From: Vampirovibrio chlorellavorus
Lineage (GTDB): Bacteria; Cyanobacteriota; Vampirovibrionia; Vampirovibrionales; Vampirovibrionaceae
Reading direction: 5' to 3'
Assembly (NCBI GenBank): GCA_001858525.1
Contig: LAPX01000007.1
Coordinates: forward strand, 434,001 to 498,000
DNA: 64,000 bases
Shown: in pieces, positions 59,515-64,000 of the stretch
Layout: the number at the start of each line of letters is the position of its first letter
How positions within the stretch are numbered: position 1 is the first letter of the stretch
Position numbers and translations under genes: made by a program
Notes under the pieces: generated by a model
Seen by the model: the letters and a program-made list of their open reading frames with translations, nothing else
What the model was told of the DNA's origin: nothing
The model's database searches: none

Positions 59515-59886
59515 GTGAGCAATGGAAAAGTAGCTTATCTCGCTTTCAAGGATGATTTTACCGATGTTGAACCCAAGTTGGATAAAACTACACTGCCAAG
59601 TAAATTTGCCGCATTTGGCAGAGTTAAAGTTGATATTAAGAACTTAGAAATCCACATCAATAATGCTGACAAATTAATTACTATTCAAGCTGAACTATAC
59701 CCCACCGAAAGTTCTGGCCTTTTCGATATTTTTAATTTTGATTATGATCCGACAAGAGGTCAAGAATGGAATCTTGCCACTGAAATAGTCCATCGAGGAG
59801 CACCACCTGGCAGTACCAGCTACATAATTTATGGGAAAGGAGTTTCCTTTTTTAAAAAAAGTTACTCTTTTAAAGACTTTTTTTAA
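59515..59886 (+). CDS. Hypothetical protein
   Basis: 123 aa with a GTG start. It is beta-rich (FGRVKVDIKNLEIHI, LITIQAELYPTES, TSYIIYGKGVSFF) with no signal peptide or known motif. It is AT-rich and divergent from the 421-aa gene, so it probably belongs to the same acquired block. An effector/immunity pair cannot be excluded but nothing in the sequence shows it. Confidence 0.5.
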   Translation: MSNGKVAYLAFKDDFTDVEPKLDKTTLPSKFAAFGRVKVDIKNLEIHINNADKLITIQAELYPTESSGLFDIFNFDYDPTRGQEWNLATEIVHRGAPPGSTSYIIYGKGVSFFKKSYSFKDFF

Positions 59887-59890
59887 TAGT

Positions 59891-60238
59891 TCAATCAGGC
59901 ATTTTGTGAAGCCATTTCATTGCCTCTGTTCTGGTATTGCCAGGAATATAAGGCCCTGAAGTCGTATTCCCTGTCCAATCATCGTAACAAAAATAATGAG
60001 CCGGATGCTTGTAACATACTATATAGATTGGGAAATCCAGCCCCAGACCCTCTGTAAAATACGGCCCCCGAAACCGATACACTGGTACGTGATGCAAATC
60101 CGCATAGCGTACCAGTCTAGTCATAGCTCTTCCCGCCGCCTTCTCTTTGGTGTAATCGGCAGGATCTTCACTATCCCACAGGTGAGCGCAGCCTTGTAAA
60201 AAAATAAACCCACTCAATAGTAATAAATATCTTTTCAT
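59891..60238 (-). CDS. Small lipoprotein, copy 1 of a tandem pair
   Basis: 115 aa with a lipoprotein signal (MKRYLLLLSGFIFLQGC, Cys17). The mature part carries RLVRYADLHHVPVYRFRGPY and two nearby Cys. It is clearly related to the next gene upstream: shared blocks are LLLSGFIFLQGCA, VRYADLHHVPVY and FRGPYF. The function is unknown and the location is the outer or inner membrane surface. Confidence 0.8.
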   Translation of the reverse strand: MKRYLLLLSGFIFLQGCAHLWDSEDPADYTKEKAAGRAMTRLVRYADLHHVPVYRFRGPYFTEGLGLDFPIYIVCYKHPAHYFCYDDWTGNTTSGPYIPGNTRTEAMKWLHKMPD

Positions 60239-60265
60239 GCAGCTTATCCCATTTGTTTTGCAGAA

Positions 60266-60616
60266 TTAATCCGGCTGACTTTTCAGCCAATTCATTCGTT
60301 CTGTATAAGGTTTAGTTTTCAAATAGCTACCTGAATCTTCAATACCAGTCAAATGATCATGACAATAGTAATATGAATTTGGTATTTTAAAGCACACTCG
60401 GTAAGTTGGGAAATCGCCTCCCAAGCTTTCCATAAAATACGGCCCCCGAAACTGATACACTGGTACGTGATGCAGATCCGCATAGCGTACCAGTTTTTCC
60501 ATAGCCACACCCGCTGCTTTGTCTTTGGTGTAATTCTCAGGGTTTTCATCGTCCCAAAAGTTAGCGCACCCTTGTAAAAATATAAACCCACTCAGCAGTA
60601 AAAAATATCTTTTCAT
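60266..60616 (-). CDS. Small lipoprotein, copy 2 of a tandem pair
   Basis: 116 aa from the ATG at 60616; a longer frame from 60712 would bury the signal peptide. The lipobox is LQGC (Cys17). The middle part (KLVRYADLHHVPVYQFRGPY) is nearly identical to copy 1, while the ends have drifted (FPTYRVCFKIPNSYYYCHDH against FPIYIVCYKHPAHYFCYDDW), which points to an older duplication. The function is unknown. Confidence 0.8.
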   Translation of the reverse strand: MKRYFLLLSGFIFLQGCANFWDDENPENYTKDKAAGVAMEKLVRYADLHHVPVYQFRGPYFMESLGGDFPTYRVCFKIPNSYYYCHDHLTGIEDSGSYLKTKPYTERMNWLKSQPD

Positions 60617-60727
60617 TATTTGACTTCCTTTACTCTCCGTGAAACCTATCTTCCCAACTTCGCATTCAATTGAACCGAATAAATTTTCGGTTTTGCAAAT
60701 ATCTGTATCCAATAATTAAGCCCCTAT

Positions 60728-60756
60728 AAAAAAGTCCGCGACCCAGCACGGACTTT
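60728..60756 (-). terminator. Terminator of tRNA-Arg
   Basis: On the minus strand AAGTCCG (60754-60748) pairs with CGGACTT (60738-60732) and a T-run follows, directly after the tRNA 3' end. Confidence 0.85.
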
Positions 60757-60833
60757 TGGTGCCCCCGGAGCGACTCGAACGCCCGACACCTTCCTTAGGA
60801 CGGAAGTGTTCTATCCAACTGAACTACGGAGGC
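60757..60833 (-). tRNA. tRNA-Arg (anticodon CCU)
   Basis: 77 bases with encoded CCA. The acceptor stem GCCTCCG/CGGGGGC has one T-G pair; the anticodon stem CTTCC/GGAAG holds loop GTCCTAA; the T arm contains GTTCGAGTC. It reads AGG codons. Confidence 0.93.
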
Positions 60834-61013
60834 AGCAAACAAAATCCTAGCACAAGGCCCGAAAGGGGCCAATGCCATTCCCAACCCACTCTATAACCCA
60901 ACCTGGGCTACCAGTACCCTGCCAGGCTATCCAATAGGCAACAGGAACGAACGGCTTTAACATCAATAAAGCAGCCGCCATGAAAGCAACCGCCATGGGG
61001 AAGGGGGAACAGG

Positions 61014-61265
61014 ATGGGTCAGCCACGGGAAATTCGAGTGCTTCTGGATGAGGATACCGCCCAGTTTCTGGACAGGGCCAAAGGCACCCACGGCGACACT
61101 TCCGTAAGCCAGTTTATCAACAGCCTGCTGCGTCAGGAACGCTTTCGACAAGGCTTTCCGGCCTACGTTAAGCCACCCGAACCATTGAAACCTTCTGCAA
61201 GACCACAGGAAAAATGGATGCTAATGCGAAGTGGACTTTTGCCCCGTTCGCCCCGCCCCACCTGA
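61014..61265 (+). CDS. Small protein with ribbon-helix-helix-like N-terminus
   Basis: 83 aa. REIRVLLDEDTAQFLDRAKG followed by SVSQFINSLLRQERF fits a ribbon-helix-helix DNA-binding fold (one strand, two helices). The C-terminal ~35 residues are Pro/Arg rich. RHH proteins are often antitoxins or small repressors, but no toxin gene adjoins it. It stands alone between tRNA-Arg and fliJ. Confidence 0.55.
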   Translation: MGQPREIRVLLDEDTAQFLDRAKGTHGDTSVSQFINSLLRQERFRQGFPAYVKPPEPLKPSARPQEKWMLMRSGLLPRSPRPT

Positions 61266-61511
61266 CAAACAGGCCTAAAACTCCCCGAATTTAAAATTCC
61301 TACACCCGGATGAGTTTGGCCGAAATAAACCACATGAACGAGGAAATCAACATCTGGCATGCCCTATCTTGTGTAAAGAACGAGTCCCCTCCCCGGGGAA
61401 ACGGTTCGAAGGGTGCGTGACGGATTACGGCTTTGTACCACGTCCGCAAGCAGAAAGAGAAATCCACTTTTATAAACATCCATTCAAAAATATCGGATAG
61501 GAGATACGGTC

Positions 61512-61976
61512 ATCGCCCTCAAGCAATACCGTTTCAAGTTGCAGGCCGTTCTGGATTACCGGGCTGAACAGCTCAACATGATCCAGCAACAGGTGGCCGA
61601 GGCGGAGCATCAAAAGCTCCTGATTCAAAAGCGAATTCAAGCCTTTGATGACGTTATCGCTCAAGCCTTCAGCGACCAGCAGCAACAAATGGCCAGCGGC
61701 TCCCTGAATCCACTCCAGTTGCAACAATTCCCCAACTATATCTGGAGCCTTAAACAAAGTCGCTTTCAAGAGACCCAGATCCTACAAGGTCAAGAACAAA
61801 AACTGACCCAACTGCGAGGCCTTCTGCAACAAGCCCTGATTAAAAAGAAATCTCTGGACACGTTGCGCGAAAAGGATTTTGTCAGGTACCAAAAAAGTAT
61901 CGAAAAAGCCGAAGAAGAGTTCCTGGCAGAAATCGCCCTCACTCGGGCCTGTCGAAAGAACCCCGCCTTCTCCTAA
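61512..61976 (+). CDS. fliJ: Flagellar export chaperone FliJ
   Basis: 154 aa if read from a non-standard ATC at 61512. The family N-terminus is YRFKLQAVLDYRAEQ, and the only usual start (TTG at 61539) falls inside it. An in-frame stop lies at 61473-61475, and between it and 61539 there is no ATG, GTG or TTG, yet AGGAG at 61499-61503 is eight bases before the ATC. The protein is one long coiled coil, as in FliJ, which sits in the export ATPase ring. fliI is not in view, and fliK follows. Confidence 0.78.
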   Translation: MALKQYRFKLQAVLDYRAEQLNMIQQQVAEAEHQKLLIQKRIQAFDDVIAQAFSDQQQQMASGSLNPLQLQQFPNYIWSLKQSRFQETQILQGQEQKLTQLRGLLQQALIKKKSLDTLREKDFVRYQKSIEKAEEEFLAEIALTRACRKNPAFS

Positions 61977-62007
61977 TCACCAAAAGAGTCGCCATTACCA
62001 CCCCAAA

Positions 62008-62069
62008 TAGCCAGTAAGCCCCTAATAGCCGTAAGACCCTTAGCCATAAGCCCCCTATTAGCCATAAGC
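62008..62069 (+). repeat. Short tandem repeats between fliJ and fliK
   Basis: Four imperfect copies of TAGCC-(A)GTAAGCCCC start at 62008, 62026, 62041 and 62059 (spacing 18, 15 and 18). They lie in the short spacer before fliK and are too irregular for a coding repeat. Confidence 0.6.
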
Positions 62070-62086
62070 CAAGGTAAAGCGTTTCT

Positions 62087-64000
62087 ATGCCCAGCCCACT
62101 TGATTTCATCCAAACCCTGTCTCAAAAAGTTCTAGCTGGCTCCAAAAATGAATTGGGCGCCAAATCCAGCATTGATGAAAGCAACAGCCCCAAGGCCGAC
62201 GCATTTTCCAGCGCCTTTAATCAGGCCCTGCGCACCAAACTGAACAAAGCAGAAAAATCCAGTCCCAACCGCACTGAGAAAGCGGCAGACGCTGCCAACA
62301 AACCGACCGTCGAACGGACCATCGAAAAAACCACGGCCAATAAACCCGATCAAAAAGACAACATCGACCCAAAAACGGACAAGACCAACAAAAAGGCTGA
62401 AGAAGAAACCACGGTTGAAATCGCCATGGCCGAGGGATTGACCACCCAACAGCCCCTGTCCAACGAACCAGAGCCGTCTTCAGAAGACGCCGGGTTCTCA
62501 AGCATTCAAACCGAAGAATCCTCCACCGTCGGTGAACCCGAAGGAAAAACAAAACTGGAGGAAAAGACGGAACTTACCGAAGCCACCACACCACTGGCGC
62601 AGTCCGTCAGTTTCAGCACCCTGTCCTCAGAAGCCCTCATCATGATGGGCCTGCCCGCGGAATTTCAGGTACAAAACACCCAGAACAGTTTCACACCGAC
62701 TACTAACGCAGACCCAGACGGTTCCCCGCAAAGCATCATGGACATTGAAGCCAGCAACCTGCCCACAGACCTCAGCGCTCCGCTGAATAATGCAATGAAC
62801 CTCATTCAAACCAACTTCGGGCTGCCTCAACCGCTGCCTATCCCTGGAAATAACCAAGGCCCCGGCTTTGAAGAAGCCTTGCAATCCGCCCTGCCGGATT
62901 TGACCCAAACCCAGGTTGAGAACTTGGCACCATCGAACGCCACCACCGAAATCCCGTTAGAGGCTCTGGAACTCCCCAATGGGCCAGACCCCAATGAATT
63001 CAACCCCATGTTAAACCAAACCAACCTGCCCAATAACTTCCTCACCCCGAACACGCCTCAAAACACCACAACACAAATTATCGAAACCACTACCTCACCC
63101 CTCACCACATCGTTACCGGAAATGGCACAAAACACACCGGAACTGGCCACCGCCTTCAGCTTGCCGACTCAGGAAATAGCGCCAGCAGGGCAAGGGTTGC
63201 CAGACCCATTCAGCCTGTCTTCCCCGGAAATGGCAGAAGAAGCGCTGGCCGTCTCTACTCCCCTGGGCAGCCGCCCCAAGGAAAACGCCGCCAGCACCAA
63301 GCCCCCAATGGACGAACTGCTCAAACCGATCACCGACTTGCAACAATCCCTCAGCGCCCTGAACGGAGAGATTGAAAGCATGACCCAAGGTCCGGACCCG
63401 GATCTGGAAAGCTCGGAAGCGTTTTCAGAAGAATCTTTGCCAGACCGTTCAGAGCAGGCTGGCAGCAGCAGCGATCCATTGGCACCCATGCCTTTTTCAG
63501 CCAATCTAGCAGCCCCCGCTGGCATTGCCGAAAACACGGCAGCCAACGCCTCTGGCAAACTGCCGCAATTTGCCTCACTGACCCAAAACCCGGTGGATCA
63601 AGTGGTGGATGGCACCGTTTACAGCGTTAAAAACGGGCACAAAGAACTGATTTTAAAAATCAACCCGGATAATTTGGGCGAAGTGCGCATTCGGTTGACC
63701 AGCCATGGCAACAACGAAATGAGTGCCCGGCTGATTGCCAGCACCAATGAAGGCCACGAACTGCTGAAAACACAGGCCGAAACCCTCAAAGCCTCACTGG
63801 AGGCCCAGGGAATACGCATTGATAAACTCAGCGTGATGCTGGCCGGACAGACCGACAACGGGGCCAATCCCAATAAACAAGATCAGGCCTCCGATTTCCA
63901 GCAACAATCATCCAATCAATCTCAGACCCAGCAACAAGCATTCCAGCAATCAAATCAGTCATTTAACCCGTTTTTCCAAGCCAATAACGGGGCATACCAA
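62087..64000 (+). CDS. fliK: Flagellar hook-length control protein FliK, partial
   Basis: The ATG at 62087 starts an open frame of 638 codons that runs to the right edge without a stop. The first ~510 residues are disordered, rich in Asn, Thr, Pro, Glu and Gln. The conserved FliK C-terminal domain begins near residue 520: HKELILKINPDNLGEVRIRL, ARLIASTNEGHELLKTQAET, KASLEAQGIRIDKLSVMLAG. After it comes a Gln-rich tail. FliK measures hook length and switches export from hook to filament proteins. The disordered ruler part is long for the family. Confidence 0.9.
   Translation, partial: MPSPLDFIQTLSQKVLAGSKNELGAKSSIDESNSPKADAFSSAFNQALRTKLNKAEKSSPNRTEKAADAANKPTVERTIEKTTANKPDQKDNIDPKTDKTNKKAEEETTVEIAMAEGLTTQQPLSNEPEPSSEDAGFSSIQTEESSTVGEPEGKTKLEEKTELTEATTPLAQSVSFSTLSSEALIMMGLPAEFQVQNTQNSFTPTTNADPDGSPQSIMDIEASNLPTDLSAPLNNAMNLIQTNFGLPQPLPIPGNNQGPGFEEALQSALPDLTQTQVENLAPSNATTEIPLEALELPNGPDPNEFNPMLNQTNLPNNFLTPNTPQNTTTQIIETTTSPLTTSLPEMAQNTPELATAFSLPTQEIAPAGQGLPDPFSLSSPEMAEEALAVSTPLGSRPKENAASTKPPMDELLKPITDLQQSLSALNGEIESMTQGPDPDLESSEAFSEESLPDRSEQAGSSSDPLAPMPFSANLAAPAGIAENTAANASGKLPQFASLTQNPVDQVVDGTVYSVKNGHKELILKINPDNLGEVRIRLTSHGNNEMSARLIASTNEGHELLKTQAETLKASLEAQGIRIDKLSVMLAGQTDNGANPNKQDQASDFQQQSSNQSQTQQQAFQQSNQSFNPFFQANNGAYQ

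Noticed and set aside
1-64000. CRISPR array or rRNA genes.
   Set aside because: No regularly spaced direct repeats with unique spacers and no rRNA sequence were found.

Overview
The window looks like chromosome of a motile, Gram-negative, non-photosynthetic relative of cyanobacteria, most like the Vampirovibrionia ('Melainabacteria', Vampirovibrio-like). This is an inference from several signs. The outer-membrane porin has the cyanobacterial layout (signal peptide, SLH domain, coiled coil, beta-barrel). A slr1690/NrtR-type NUDIX protein, MreB, a class II (B12) ribonucleotide reductase, a two-subunit 2-oxoacid:ferredoxin oxidoreductase, System II cytochrome c maturation (ResB), two GT9 heptosyltransferase-like enzymes and flagellar genes sit together. 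GC content is moderate, with AT-richer accessory islands.

Layout. 1-7 kb: ResB (cut by the left edge), a coiled-coil protein, a J-domain protein, a secreted protein, a STAS protein and alaS. 7-9.3 kb: a strongly expressed SLH porin behind a long leader that carries a possible 19-codon peptide. 9.4-18.2 kb: NUDIX regulator, hemD with a methyltransferase, a Thr/Ala-rich lipoprotein, cutA, mreB-trmL, a Crp/Fnr regulator, a DUF547 protein and an aldo/keto reductase. 18.3-22.2 kb: an overlapping ABC exporter pair with one degenerate ATP site.

22.4-30.7 kb is an integrated mobile element at the 3' side of a tRNA-Val(GAC) gene. All its genes are on the minus strand and tightly packed: an unknown 241-aa gene, an array of four 10-bp repeats, a 50-aa micro-gene, a SpoVG-like protein, a filamentous-phage gene II-like replication protein, an MmeI-like restriction-modification enzyme, a small unknown, a Fic protein and a serine recombinase whose end is read antisense through the tRNA. 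Then come a CelD-type acetyltransferase, a MerR regulator coupled to an overlooked 40-aa metallothionein-like peptide, and a GNAT-nitrilase fusion.

35-48.4 kb: korA-korB, nrdJ, the flagellar export cluster (a FliM/FliN-like protein with two SpoA domains, then fliO, fliP, a fliQ with a long tail, fliR), rpsT and two GT9 transferases. 48.4-57.9 kb: a TPR protein, a divergent two-by-two set of four related membrane proteins of unknown function (49.9-55.1 kb), cdaA and lysA. 58-60.7 kb: an AT-richer island of unknowns and duplicated lipoproteins beside tRNA-Arg(CCU). The window ends in fliJ and fliK (cut by the right edge).

The strongest candidates for something undescribed are: the four-gene membrane-protein locus; a dispersed ~135-147 bp hairpin element with two full copies and one half copy, whose outer stems differ in sequence yet remain self-complementary; the leader peptide upstream of the porin; the MerR-metallothionein pair; and the replication region of the mobile element.
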